Shown here: one piece after another, positions 9,696 to 19,288 of the stretch | Position numbering within the stretch: position 1 is the stretch's first letter | Layout: every line of letters starts with the position of its first letter | NCBI RefSeq assembly: GCF_023674465.1 | Contig: NZ_CP098400.1 | Coordinates: forward strand, 1,950,801-2,014,800 | Reading direction: 5' to 3' | DNA from: Xiashengella succiniciproducens | GTDB taxonomy: Bacteria > Bacteroidota > Bacteroidia > Bacteroidales > Marinilabiliaceae | DNA: 64,000 bases | Notes under the pieces: generated by a model | What the model was told of the DNA's origin: nothing | The model's database searches: none | Seen by the model: the letters and a program-made list of their open reading frames with translations, nothing else | Made by a program: the position numbers and the translations under genes

Positions 9696-10463
9696 ATGAG
9701 GCGTCTTGTATTTCAGAGTATTATCCTGGTTTCCCTGATTCTTAGTGCCTGTTCGGGGCGATCCAATTCCCACAGTATCTCATCATGGGAATTTATTTCA
9801 ATAGACAGCACACTTAAAGGTGATTCAGCCGCTATTGCCTTTATTGAGCCCTACCTGACTCAATTAGATTCCACAATGAATGAGGTAATAGGTTATTCAT
9901 CAGCAACAATGATTTCCGACAAACCGGAAGGAACTCTTTCATCCCTGGTTGGTGATATAGTTTATAATGCCGGTCTGGAAATATTAAACCAACAAGACAT
10001 AGAATACGGAAGTACTATGGCACTGGTAAATGTCAGGGGAATACGGGCTCCTCTGCCTGAGGGCGAAGTCAGACTCGTTGATGCCTTCCAGATCATGCCC
10101 TTCGACAATAATCTTACTGCCGTTAGGCTGAACGGCAGCCTCCTGAAGGAAGTTTTCGATCACATTGCACACAGATATGGTGAAGGCCTTTCAAACGCCT
10201 CATTTACATTATTAGCTGACAGTACTGCGAGTAACATTATAGTGGCAGGTAAAGAACTAAATCCGGAAGAAAGTTACTGGTTGTTTACATCCGACTTCAT
10301 CGCCTCGGGTGGTGACAAATTCTTTATGTTTCAAAGGGCGGATACCATTATTGCAACCAACATTCCTGTAAGAGACCTGATAATAGAACATATCAAAAAG
10401 GAGCATTCTCAGGGAAAAACCCTGATACCTGATACCATGCCCAGAATCATTGTAATAAAGTAA
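9696..10463 (+). CDS. Lipoprotein with 5'-nucleotidase C-terminal domain
   Basis: The product has 255 residues. It begins with a lipoprotein signal whose lipobox LSAC puts the lipidated Cys at about residue 19. The rest matches the C-terminal substrate-binding domain of UshA-type 5'-nucleotidases: SSLVGDIVYNAGL, NVRGIRAPLPEGEV, the segment DAFQIMPFDNNL and the late FIASGGDKF. In UshA this domain binds the nucleoside and follows the metallophosphatase domain in one chain. Here it is a separate gene placed before the catalytic gene (10511). The two products would have to assemble outside the inner membrane. A TATCTTTA box lies just upstream of the ATG. Confidence 0.85.
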   Translation: MRRLVFQSIILVSLILSACSGRSNSHSISSWEFISIDSTLKGDSAAIAFIEPYLTQLDSTMNEVIGYSSATMISDKPEGTLSSLVGDIVYNAGLEILNQQDIEYGSTMALVNVRGIRAPLPEGEVRLVDAFQIMPFDNNLTAVRLNGSLLKEVFDHIAHRYGEGLSNASFTLLADSTASNIIVAGKELNPEESYWLFTSDFIASGGDKFFMFQRADTIIATNIPVRDLIIEHIKKEHSQGKTLIPDTMPRIIVIK

Positions 10464-10510
10464 GCTTTTACACGTCTGACAATACTACCGGAGGCAAAAA
10501 CAGCAAGATT

Positions 10511-11413
10511 ATGACAAGCAGAAGAGATTTTATAAAGCAGGTAGGTGTCGCATCATTGATGCTCGCAGTACCCTCAGTTGTATTATCCGGGAAAAAGAAA
10601 AAAATCACAAGGGTTGTGATACTTCATACATCCGATGTTCACAGCCATATAGAACCACTGGCAGCAACCGATCCACGCTATGCCAACAGGGGTGGTTTTG
10701 CACGTAGAGCCGAACTTATTGGGAGGACCAGGCTCGAAAACGAGCATGTCCTGCTTTTGGACTCCGGAGATGTTGTACAGGGAACTCCCTACTTCAATCT
10801 CTATGGGGGAACTCCGGAAATGGAACTGATGGCACGTATGGGCTACGATGCTGCCACCCTGGGTAATCATGAGTTTGACAAGGGCATGGACCACCTGGCC
10901 GGACTTATTAAGCAGACTTCCTTTCCCTTTATTAACTGCAACTACGATGTGAGTGGAACTCCACTTGAGGGTCTCCTTGTGCCCTATAAGATTTTCGAAA
11001 AGGGTAATGCACGTATTGGTGTTGTCGGACTGGGCATAGATCTTTCCGGTTTGGTATCTCCGACTTGTCACGCAGGTCTGAAATACCTTAATCCTATTGA
11101 AAAAGGAGAAGAAACTGCCAGGTATCTGAAAAAAGAAAAGGATTGCGATATTGTAATAGCCCTCAGTCACCTTGGTCTGGAATCCGACAAAGCCAAAGAG
11201 GATGACTTGAAAGTTGCTACAGGGACGAGAAGTATAGATCTGATCCTCGGAGGACATACCCACACCTTTATGAAAGAACCTCTATTTGTCAAAAATGCAG
11301 CGGGTAAAGAAGTTATGATAGTTCACTCTGGCGAATTCGGGGTACAGATAAGTCGTATTGAACTGGTTATTGGCGGGGAATCCAAAGCCTCAATGTCTGG
11401 TATCAAGGTATAA
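10511..11413 (+). CDS. Metallophosphatase, catalytic half of a split 5'-nucleotidase (Tat-type signal)
   Basis: The product has 300 residues. The N-terminus MTSRRDFIKQVGVASLMLA has the twin-arginine S-R-R-x-F-I-K motif, so export in folded form by Tat is likely. The calcineurin-type metal-binding motifs are present: HTSDVHSHIEP (about residues 38-48), DSGDVVQGTP, GNHEFD, SHLGLES and GGHTHT. These coordinate the two catalytic metal ions for hydrolysis of nucleotides or other phosphate esters. The chain stops after the catalytic domain, and the nucleoside-binding domain is the lipoprotein encoded 47 nt upstream. A GGAGG sits 16 nt before the ATG, too far to be a standard ribosome-binding site. 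Confidence 0.88.
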   Translation: MTSRRDFIKQVGVASLMLAVPSVVLSGKKKKITRVVILHTSDVHSHIEPLAATDPRYANRGGFARRAELIGRTRLENEHVLLLDSGDVVQGTPYFNLYGGTPEMELMARMGYDAATLGNHEFDKGMDHLAGLIKQTSFPFINCNYDVSGTPLEGLLVPYKIFEKGNARIGVVGLGIDLSGLVSPTCHAGLKYLNPIEKGEETARYLKKEKDCDIVIALSHLGLESDKAKEDDLKVATGTRSIDLILGGHTHTFMKEPLFVKNAAGKEVMIVHSGEFGVQISRIELVIGGESKASMSGIKV

Positions 11414-11418
11414 AAAAA

Positions 11419-11440
11419 GGGGGTTCCTCCCGGAACACCC
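11419..11440. terminator. Terminator between convergent genes
   Basis: GGGGGTTCC, loop TCCC, GGAACACCC (one mismatch) lies directly after the metallophosphatase stop and between it and the convergent Lrp-like gene. An A-run precedes it and a T-rich stretch follows, so it could act in both directions. Confidence 0.6.
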
Positions 11441-11467
11441 TTAATATTTTAAAAAACTTCACTTTGG

Positions 11468-11932
11468 TTACTCAATAGGTAGCTGACGCTTGAAGGACTC
11501 ATCAAGTGAGATAATGGTTTCAGTTGATGAAATCCCGGGAATGGCCTGAAGCTTGTCGTGAAGTATCCTCTTCAGATGCTCATTGCTTTGAGCATAAATC
11601 TTTATGAAGATGGCGTACTGACCAGTAGTATAATGACATTCCACTACTTCAGGTATCTGCTCCAACATTGCTACTACTTTATCAAAGAGGCTTGCCTTTT
11701 TCAGAAATATTCCGATGAAGGCACAGGTGTGAAAACCTATCTTGCCAGGATTAAGAACAAACTCCGAACCCTTGATCACGCCAATATTCACAAGCCTTTG
11801 GATGCGCTGATGAATCGCAGCACCTGAGACTTTACACTCACGGGCTACTTCAAGAAATGGAATACGGGCATTCTTAGTGATTAGGGAAAGGATCTTTTTA
11901 TCTAGGTTGTCTATTTGTACGTTGGTCTCCAT
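11468..11932 (-). CDS. Lrp/AsnC family transcriptional regulator
   Basis: The product has 154 residues, the usual length. An N-terminal winged HTH lies at about residues 8-60 (LDKKILSLITKNARIPFLEV, VSGAAIHQRIQRL). A C-terminal RAM/effector domain lies at about residues 70-150 (VVAMLEQIPEVVECHYTTGQ, DKLQAIPGISSTETIISL). Lrp/AsnC proteins form octamers or dimers that respond to amino acids and usually repress their own gene. The upstream region at 12025-12098 has three phased CAATT(G)CAT motifs that fit such autoregulation. The effector amino acid and other targets cannot be told from the sequence. Confidence 0.9.
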   Translation of the reverse strand: METNVQIDNLDKKILSLITKNARIPFLEVARECKVSGAAIHQRIQRLVNIGVIKGSEFVLNPGKIGFHTCAFIGIFLKKASLFDKVVAMLEQIPEVVECHYTTGQYAIFIKIYAQSNEHLKRILHDKLQAIPGISSTETIISLDESFKRQLPIE

Positions 11933-12024
11933 GCTTATAATTTAGTAAGTTATAAATTATCATCTACACCTTCTCTCAGACTCAAGTTTAATACGAAATT
12001 AAAACAAATCACGCAATTTTCAAA

Positions 12025-12098
12025 CAATTCATAAGCTAATTAATGCATAAAAATGAACAATTGCATAAGATGGTTTATAATTTGTAAGCAATTCATGC
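12025..12098 (-). promoter_or_regulatory. Three phased CAATTCAT-type motifs upstream of the Lrp-like gene
   Basis: Plus-strand copies are CAATTCATAAG (12025-12035), CAATTGCATAAG (12058-12069) and CAATTCATGC (12089-12098). Their starts are 33 and 31 nt apart, about three helical turns. They lie 93-166 nt before the Lrp-like start codon. Candidate operator for autoregulation. Confidence 0.4.
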
Positions 12099-12115
12099 AC
12101 AAGCCAGCAAAAATC

Positions 12116-15100
12116 CTACTTAACAATTAGTTTTTCAGCTCCTACCCCAAGTCCATTTTCCTCTATTACAATCAGATACATGCCCGGCGGTAGGGTAACA
12201 ATATCAATAGTAAATTTATTCCCGGTCAGACCCCTGTGCTCCTGAAGCATTTGCCCGTTAATAGTGTAAATTCTTAATACTGCATGCTTTAAAGTACCGG
12301 GAACTTCAATATTCAGTTCTCCTCCACCTACAGGCATAGGATTGGGCCATATGTTTACATCAAAGGCCTCTGCTCCGGGAAGGAAGATGAAGTTGGACTC
12401 TTCAATTGAGAAGTTGAAGTAATAAGACCAGTCCAGAACCTCTGTAGCTTTCCTTGCCCTAACTCTCCACCTCACCTCATCACCGGGTTTTAAGTCAGGT
12501 ATCACTCTTGACATATCAGTAATATCTGTTATGACCTGGAACTCGTCGTCATTCACCCTGTATTCAACGTCGTATCCAGTGATTCCTGCCGGTTGAGTAC
12601 TTGCCCACTCCCATTCTACTGTTACACTGGTTGTCTCCTTGTCAAGCACTGTTCCATCAACCGGAGATACAGGACGAGGAGCCTTAAGATCCATATCGAT
12701 ATAGCCTTCAATTGGACCAAGATCCAAACCATTGCCATCTATCCTTGGTCTGCCAAAGTAATCAAAGTCAAGCCAGTCGGGTAGCAACTCAGCGTTTCCA
12801 TTATCAACGGCAGGGGACTCCTTACGAAGCATAAAATCACCTTCTCCGGGATTATTCAACAATGGATTGGCATCTATATTACCAACTCCGGTATATCCTC
12901 CCTGTATCATTGAATAGGTCACTGTACTGCCGTAAATATTTGGATTGTTTGGGGCTATATTACCCTGGAATATCGAGTTGTATACCAGTCCACTGGCAGC
13001 AAAGAGAGCTCCTCCGTAATAACCTGCGTGGTTTCCATACCACAGACAGTTATGAAATACAACATTACCTGCTGCCCACACAGCACCTCCGGCAGTTCCA
13101 CTTGAGTTACCGGAGAATATCACATTAGCAAAAACGACTTCAGATCCGGCATCAATGCTAACAGCTCCACCATTGGTCGCAGCCACATTTTCTAAAAACT
13201 TGCTGTTGACTACCTTCAGCGATGCATTCTCAACAAAAAGACCTGCTCCATTTGAAGTTGAATAGCCTAGCTGTATTGTTACTCCATCAATTACTATTCC
13301 TTTAAGCGGATTGGCAGGAGTTCCAATAGCACGCAATACATGGTAACTGTTGTCTGCATTAGCTTGAGGACTTCCAATATCTCCAGTGATTATTGTCCGG
13401 TTAGTTAACAGGTCGCGCTGCCCGATAGCTGTCTCAGTTCCCGCAAACCCTCCTATTAAGCTTATTCCACTCTTCAGTTCAAATGATACATTCCTGTCGT
13501 CATTATCTACCGGATATTTGTTAACCGGCAAGTAGTACCCTGCAGCAAGCCATAGTATATCTGTCTCTGCTGCCATAAACAAGGCCTCATGCAAAGATGC
13601 GGCATCATCCCAGGATGTTCCTGCACCATTACCATTAGGTTTAACATAGATAGGGTGTCCCCTGTTTACCTTAAATTCAGATACAGGACCCAAACGCCTG
13701 CTTCCGTCATTATGTATGCTTATTACTCTCCAACTCACCTCGTCAAGTGACTGTAAGCCTTCCAGTACATATTCCTCTCCAGCAATATCAGTTACTTCTT
13801 CATACTCTCCACCATTGAGAGAGTAGAGCAGTGTGTAATTGCTTACATCTCCGGGCTTGCTATCATACCACTTCCATTTCAGGGTAAGCAGTCCATCTTC
13901 AGGTGCTGCAGCTTCTCCATCAGCCGGAGACTCAGGTACTACCGTATTCAGATAACCTTCATAGATTCCAATATCAGTCTTTCCGTTCAGGATTCTTGGC
14001 TGTCCTGCAAAGTCAGTTTCCAGCCATTCGGGAACCTCTACTCCCATATCAAGTACCGGAGCATAAGGTCCGACCCTGAAGTCACCTCCCTCAGCATCTA
14101 CAAAACCGGGATCTATATCGAAGTTACCGGTTCCTGCAGCATTCAGATATATAGATGCAGTCACGGATGCGTTACGGATATCATCACCAGAAAGCTGAGA
14201 AGCGCTATTGCGTGATATAGAATTAACAACCTTAATTCTATTGGCTGTTTGTCCATAAACAGCACCACCCCATCTACCGGCAGTATTACCATACCAGAGG
14301 CTGTTATAAAACTCCGGATAAGCATTTGAATACACAGCTCCACCGTCATCCCGCGATTCATTTGCCAGGAATACTACGTTTCCAAATCCAGGAGCCGAAC
14401 TATTACCAAGCACGGCAACAGCTCCTCCGCTGAATGCATAGTTTTCGCGGAAGACAGTATTAATAATCAGAGGGGATCCGTTATTAATTATCAATGCTCC
14501 TCCCTTATCATTATCACTGAAAGCAAATGAGGCACGCCCCTTTTCAATAATAAATCCGTCAATTACGGTTGCCGAACTAACAGGTACACTTACCTCACCC
14601 TTAATAATTACTACATGGTATGAGTTATCGTTATTGGAATCCGGATCACCAATATTACCGCTGAGTACACTCTGGTTAGCCAGATGGTTCCTTTGCTCAC
14701 GGCTTGTCTCTGTTCCACTGAATCCACCATATAGCTTAAGCCCTTCTTTAATTTCAAAGGCTATACCACGGTCGATTCCGGATGTTGGCTTATATACTCC
14801 GGCAGCAACCCATAGTTCATCACCAAAGACCGCTAACTGAAGGGCAGTTTGCAAATCTGTAGCATCACTCCATGAATTTCCTGTTCCCGTTGCACCTGGT
14901 TTTACATAGATAGGATGCCCTCTTTCGATATAAAACTCAGACCATGGAGAATAATACAAGTCATTATCAGTAGTTCTAACTGCCACTCTCCACCTGACCC
15001 CATCAGATGCGTAAAGTCCTGATACTTCATATGAAAGGTTGATCTTGTTAATACTGTCAACTAAATTTGTAGCACCTCCGTTTACCACATATTCAATCCG

Positions 15101-17506
15101 GTAGGATTGAATATCGGATGGAACTGTTGACTGCCATTCCCAAACAAGGGTTACCTTTCCGTTATCAAGTCCTACAACTTCACGATCAGCAGGTGAAACC
15201 TGAAGTGGGGTTGCTATACCTCCTTCAAAAGGACCAAGGTCAATCAATGCATTTACTACACGGGCATTACCCTTGTAATCCTTTGTAATTCCCGAAGGAA
15301 GAAGCGCGATATTACCCTGGTCTACTGCAGGTGATTTCAGGTTAACCCTGAAATCGTTGGCACTTGCATTCAGGAATAATGGATCGGATGACAGAATTGA
15401 GATTCCTGCATAGCCACCCTCGACTATACAGTTCTTTGCATAAACGGCATAGAAGTTTGGATTGGCGGAACCGGCCGAGTTGTTCCATGCTATTGAATTG
15501 TTTACAGCCACAAAAGTTGACGAAGATGCATTATCCACAGCACCTCCCCTGTCGCCTGTATTGTTACCGTAAAACAGACAGTTAGCAAACTCCATCCGGG
15601 CATTTGCCCTAACAGCACCGCCATATCTTGTTGATGAATTATTGGTAAACAGAGAGTTAATAAAGACTGCTTGAGAATTTGAGTCTCCGTAAACAGCACC
15701 TCCCTGATAGGCGTAGTTGTTTCTGAACCACACATTTACAAAGGTCGGTGATGCCCAGTTGAGCAGTATTCCGGCACCGGAGCTGTTATTATCGGAGTTG
15801 TAACCACCTTCAATAACAACACCGTCAATTATTGTAGCGCCGGTAATCGGAGCCATTGCAGTTCCATTGGCTATGAGTACGTTTCTTGAGTTATCATTTG
15901 TATTGCCGGGTACACCAATGTCACCACTTAAGATGGTTCTGTTCTTGTACCAGTCTCTGGCATCCCGCACACTTTCATTACCTATAAAACCACCATAAAT
16001 CTTAATACCTTCCCTGATTTCGAAGGCAAGGTTTCGGTTGCTTGTGGTAGTAGGACGATAAGTACCAGCTGCAAGCCAAAGTTCATCACCAAGTATATAA
16101 TCTGCCAAAGCAGCCTGCAGGTTTGTAGCATCATTCCAGGCCTTTCCTGTACCCATTCCGTTAGGTTTAACATATACAGGATGGCCACGTTTCTTGAAAA
16201 ATTGAGCCCAGGCAGACCATGTGTAGTTACCATTTTCATCCACGGCAGCGACCCTCCAGCTTATCTTTCCAGATTCGGTTACACCGCTGAGCTGATAAGA
16301 AGTTGCCATTGCAGTGTTGGCTGAAACTACAGAACCCCCGTTTATCTTATACTCTAACTCATAACTTACAATGTTGGCCGGAGCAGCAGCAGTCCAACCC
16401 CACTCAAGTGTAAAAGCAGTCTCTGAAGCATCAAAGACCGCACCTTCAGCTGGGTTGGTGGTAACAGGCACCCTAACGGCTCCCTCGTAGGGACCCATAT
16501 CGGCAGTGCCCTGAATACGTGCATTGCCTTCAATATCTTTGGTTAACCATAAAGGTATAAGTGCATTATTGGCAGCCTCAAGGGCAGGAGATCCGCTATT
16601 AAGACGGAAGTCCTCATTTTCGGCAACATGAAACAAGGGATCCGTATCCAGGTTGCCTGGTCCGGCATCCTCTCCCTGCACTATTGAATAAGCAACATTG
16701 GCAGCAGTAACAACAGGAGTACCTGATTGCGAAGTATTGCCCCATATTATTGAGTTGTAGATGGAAGCATCCTCAGCTAATGAAGCAGCCGAATAAGCAA
16801 CTGCATTATGGTTGCCATACCACAGACAGTGGTAGAAAGTCATTGCTCCCTCGGCATATACTGCTCCACCTGCAGAAGAGGATGAGTTGGATGAAAAGAT
16901 TACATTTGCAAAAACCGCTGCCGAAGTCGCATCACCATAAACTGCACCACCCATTATGGCGTGGTTGTTGCGAAACCATACATTAACTACCCTTGGAGAA
17001 GCATTCTCAAGGTAAAGTCCACCACCATACCAAGTATTTGGAGCGTATCCGTCTTCAATTATAAAACCATCAATTATAGTTGCTTCAGTAATCACCACTG
17101 AGGAACCATCAGCATATACAACTGATTTGGAGTTATCTGTATGAACAGACTGGTCACCAATATTTCCACTAAGTATTGTCTTATTCCTGTATGAGTCACG
17201 CTGATCACGGTTTGTTTCTGTTCCCACGAAGCCTCCATAGAGCTTTACGCCTTCCTTTAGTTCGAAGGATATACTGCGGTCATTACCTGTTGTAGGTTTA
17301 TATATACCTGCAGCCACCCAAATTTCATCACCTGCCTGCGCATCCAAAAGTGCCTGCCTAAGATCTGAATAGACCGGAGACCTGCCATTCCATAAACTAC
17401 CTGATTCACCCGGTCTCACGTAAATAACTTCTGCAACTGCAGATGAAAGAAAAAACGAACCGAAAAGAAAAATAATAAGCGATCGGTATAGATTTCTCAT
17501 AATCAA
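12116..17506 (-). CDS. Giant secreted protein with four (parallel beta-helix + Fn3-like) modules and T9SS type A sorting domain
   Basis: The product has 1796 residues with a signal peptide ending near SSAVA. Four tandem modules of about 420 residues begin at about residues 27, 440, 860 and 1282. Each opens with IYVKP-type sequence, then DELWVAAG, a YGGF motif, TILSGDIG and Asn/Gly-rich beta-helix turns (GGAVYG, NSIFQGN, FRNNYA). Each closes with a DxGPxEG-like turn and an Fn3-like domain with VRWRV. The last about 75 residues (NIWPNPMPVGGGELNIEV through KLIVK) are a T9SS type A C-terminal signal. Pectin-lyase-like folds of this kind can bind or cleave polysaccharides, but no catalytic residues are evident, so adhesion or glycan binding is equally likely. 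It stands alone, with no SusCD-like genes beside it. Confidence 0.82.
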   Translation of the reverse strand: MIMRNLYRSLIIFLFGSFFLSSAVAEVIYVRPGESGSLWNGRSPVYSDLRQALLDAQAGDEIWVAAGIYKPTTGNDRSISFELKEGVKLYGGFVGTETNRDQRDSYRNKTILSGNIGDQSVHTDNSKSVVYADGSSVVITEATIIDGFIIEDGYAPNTWYGGGLYLENASPRVVNVWFRNNHAIMGGAVYGDATSAAVFANVIFSSNSSSSAGGAVYAEGAMTFYHCLWYGNHNAVAYSAASLAEDASIYNSIIWGNTSQSGTPVVTAANVAYSIVQGEDAGPGNLDTDPLFHVAENEDFRLNSGSPALEAANNALIPLWLTKDIEGNARIQGTADMGPYEGAVRVPVTTNPAEGAVFDASETAFTLEWGWTAAAPANIVSYELEYKINGGSVVSANTAMATSYQLSGVTESGKISWRVAAVDENGNYTWSAWAQFFKKRGHPVYVKPNGMGTGKAWNDATNLQAALADYILGDELWLAAGTYRPTTTSNRNLAFEIREGIKIYGGFIGNESVRDARDWYKNRTILSGDIGVPGNTNDNSRNVLIANGTAMAPITGATIIDGVVIEGGYNSDNNSSGAGILLNWASPTFVNVWFRNNYAYQGGAVYGDSNSQAVFINSLFTNNSSTRYGGAVRANARMEFANCLFYGNNTGDRGGAVDNASSSTFVAVNNSIAWNNSAGSANPNFYAVYAKNCIVEGGYAGISILSSDPLFLNASANDFRVNLKSPAVDQGNIALLPSGITKDYKGNARVVNALIDLGPFEGGIATPLQVSPADREVVGLDNGKVTLVWEWQSTVPSDIQSYRIEYVVNGGATNLVDSINKINLSYEVSGLYASDGVRWRVAVRTTDNDLYYSPWSEFYIERGHPIYVKPGATGTGNSWSDATDLQTALQLAVFGDELWVAAGVYKPTSGIDRGIAFEIKEGLKLYGGFSGTETSREQRNHLANQSVLSGNIGDPDSNNDNSYHVVIIKGEVSVPVSSATVIDGFIIEKGRASFAFSDNDKGGALIINNGSPLIINTVFRENYAFSGGAVAVLGNSSAPGFGNVVFLANESRDDGGAVYSNAYPEFYNSLWYGNTAGRWGGAVYGQTANRIKVVNSISRNSASQLSGDDIRNASVTASIYLNAAGTGNFDIDPGFVDAEGGDFRVGPYAPVLDMGVEVPEWLETDFAGQPRILNGKTDIGIYEGYLNTVVPESPADGEAAAPEDGLLTLKWKWYDSKPGDVSNYTLLYSLNGGEYEEVTDIAGEEYVLEGLQSLDEVSWRVISIHNDGSRRLGPVSEFKVNRGHPIYVKPNGNGAGTSWDDAASLHEALFMAAETDILWLAAGYYLPVNKYPVDNDDRNVSFELKSGISLIGGFAGTETAIGQRDLLTNRTIITGDIGSPQANADNSYHVLRAIGTPANPLKGIVIDGVTIQLGYSTSNGAGLFVENASLKVVNSKFLENVAATNGGAVSIDAGSEVVFANVIFSGNSSGTAGGAVWAAGNVVFHNCLWYGNHAGYYGGALFAASGLVYNSIFQGNIAPNNPNIYGSTVTYSMIQGGYTGVGNIDANPLLNNPGEGDFMLRKESPAVDNGNAELLPDWLDFDYFGRPRIDGNGLDLGPIEGYIDMDLKAPRPVSPVDGTVLDKETTSVTVEWEWASTQPAGITGYDVEYRVNDDEFQVITDITDMSRVIPDLKPGDEVRWRVRARKATEVLDWSYYFNFSIEESNFIFLPGAEAFDVNIWPNPMPVGGGELNIEVPGTLKHAVLRIYTINGQMLQEHRGLTGNKFTIDIVTLPPGMYLIVIEENGLGVGAEKLIVK

Positions 17507-17562
17507 ATCATATTATTAAGAGCTGCGCCTTCCCCCCTATCCCACAACCAGCCTGATATAGA

Positions 17563-17570
17563 CAAACTTA
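17563..17570 (-). promoter_or_regulatory. Possible -7 box for the beta-helix protein gene
   Basis: The minus strand reads TAAGTTTG, matching TAnnTTTG, 57 nt before the start codon. No clear -33 element at normal spacing. Confidence 0.3.
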
Positions 17571-17695
17571 ATATAAAGCGATAATAAAATTCATTGTTTT
17601 TACGGATATTTATCACAACTGTTTCATATTTCGTCAATTAATAAGGGTCATCTACATAAAAACTGCCTTTTGACATCTTTTGTCACCATCATCCT

Positions 17696-17703
17696 TAAAT
17701 TTG
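17696..17703 (+). promoter_or_regulatory. -7 box of the pabB-tilS operon
   Basis: TAAATTTG matches TAnnTTTG exactly and lies 24 nt before the ATG at 17728. TTTTG at 17668-17672 is 23 nt upstream. The box lies downstream of the in-frame TTG at 17680, which argues that the ATG at 17728 is the true start. Confidence 0.5.
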
Positions 17704-17727
17704 CAAACTTACAACAGAACAGATAAG

Positions 17728-19284
17728 ATGCGGAAGTGGATTGAATCGAAGAGCTGCAAATCTGACCTTATTGCAAGGATGACAAGGGCTGCAATGGCCT
17801 TTGAGAATGCTGTGCTATTGTGTGACGGACTGAGAAGCAGTGAGTCGTACTACGGTAAACTGTCCCGCTACGAGGCCATTGCTGCTTTTGACAATCTTGA
17901 AGCTATTCAAGGGCCATTGTCAGGGCTCGATAGAGACCTGACGGATGACTGGTATCTGGGATGGTTGTGTTATGAATTAAAAGATGAGATCTTTGGGATA
18001 GGTGAAAAATTGCCTGATTCGCTTGTTGGTTTTCCGACGCTACATTTCTTTCGACCTCGCTGGATTCTGATACTAGATGGAGAGAGGATCCGACTTGGAT
18101 ATGATCCAAGGTACAACAGCGAGGATGAAGCGCGATCCTTTTTGACATCAGTGACTGAATGGCAACAAAGGGGAACAGAGGCCCATAAAACAGAGGCTCT
18201 GCAAGCTACATCAGGCAATATTCGTGAGGATTCGTTCAGACCCAGTCACCCGTATTCTGCGGAGCAGTCAGATGTAAACAGAGAACAGATAAAGACCGAT
18301 ATATCCGGCAGGCAGACTATTTGCGGAGATTATTCTGAAGCAGATAAGGCTTCTGAGGTTGTCAGGTTGAAAGGTGGACCGAAATACAAGGAGTGCGAGT
18401 CGAGTTACATAGGATATCAGGAAGTATCCCAAGATGCCCCCTTGAAAGGCATAGCACTTGAACCGGCTATTTCACGTGAGGATTATATAGAGGATGTCAA
18501 AGGCCTGCAGGAACATATTCACAGGGGGGATATTTACGAAGTAAACTACTGCATGGAGTTTAACGCCCGCGGCCATATAGCAGACCCGGCAGCACTTTTT
18601 GTCCGACTTGTGGAAAGGTCTCATATGCCCTTTGCTGCTTTTATTAAGTTTGGACGGAAGTATGCCTTGTCAGCATCACCCGAACGTTTTATCACAAAGA
18701 GGGGCAATAAGCTGTACTCCATGCCGATGAAGGGAACAGCACCCAAAGGTTCCACACCGGCAGAGACAGAAGCAAACCGCAGACAACTGCAGGAATCAGA
18801 GAAGGAAAGGGCTGAAAATATTATGATAACAGATCTTGTGAGAAACGATCTCTCAGTTGTTGCTACCAAGGGATCAGTAATGGTCGAGGAACTATGCGGC
18901 ATCTATTCCTTCCCTTCAATACTGCAGTCAGTAAGCACTATCTCGGCAGAAATTTCCGGGAATACTACACTAGAGGCTATACTGAGAGCCACCTTCCCTA
19001 TGGGATCTATGACAGGTGCACCCAAGATAAGTGCAATGCAACTGATCTCAGAATTTGAAAAGCGCAAAAGGGGCCTATTCTCCGGCTCCATAGGCTATAT
19101 CTCGCCAGATGGGGATTTTGATTTAAATGTAGTAATCCGTACTTTGCTATACGATGAAGATAGTGCTTTCCTCTCTTACACAGCGGGCAGTGCCATAACA
19201 GCACTGTCGGATGCAGAACAGGAATATGAGGAATGCCTGCTTAAAGCAAAACTGATGCGAAGCCTATTGGCTGAAACCAGATAA
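17728..19284 (+). CDS. pabB: Aminodeoxychorismate synthase component I (PabB-like chorismate-binding enzyme)
   Basis: The start ATG at 17728 gives 518 residues. The C-terminal half is a complete chorismate-binding domain: EVNYCMEF, SASPERFI, PMKGTAP, ITDLVRNDLS, PMGSMTGAPK, SGSIGYIS, YTAGSAIT and EYEECLLKA. The Lys in PMKGT is the residue that marks PabB; anthranilate synthases have PIAGT there. It should convert chorismate and ammonia to aminodeoxychorismate for folate. The ammonia-supplying PabA is not in the window. An about 80-residue segment near residues 165-250 is polar, poorly conserved in character and makes the protein longer than the roughly 430 residues expected for Bacteroidota PabB. 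tilS starts 4 nt after the stop. Confidence 0.82.
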   Translation: MRKWIESKSCKSDLIARMTRAAMAFENAVLLCDGLRSSESYYGKLSRYEAIAAFDNLEAIQGPLSGLDRDLTDDWYLGWLCYELKDEIFGIGEKLPDSLVGFPTLHFFRPRWILILDGERIRLGYDPRYNSEDEARSFLTSVTEWQQRGTEAHKTEALQATSGNIREDSFRPSHPYSAEQSDVNREQIKTDISGRQTICGDYSEADKASEVVRLKGGPKYKECESSYIGYQEVSQDAPLKGIALEPAISREDYIEDVKGLQEHIHRGDIYEVNYCMEFNARGHIADPAALFVRLVERSHMPFAAFIKFGRKYALSASPERFITKRGNKLYSMPMKGTAPKGSTPAETEANRRQLQESEKERAENIMITDLVRNDLSVVATKGSVMVEELCGIYSFPSILQSVSTISAEISGNTTLEAILRATFPMGSMTGAPKISAMQLISEFEKRKRGLFSGSIGYISPDGDFDLNVVIRTLLYDEDSAFLSYTAGSAITALSDAEQEYEECLLKAKLMRSLLAETR

Positions 19285-19288
19285 TAAA

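Noticed and set aside
10583-11263. A 226-residue minus-strand ORF
   Set aside because: It is antisense to the metallophosphatase, whose motifs are complete; the minus-strand protein has no recognisable features.
17680-17727. Upstream TTG start of pabB
   Set aside because: The TTG lies upstream of the TAnnTTTG box at 17696, so it would not be transcribed from that promoter, and the added residues are not conserved-looking.
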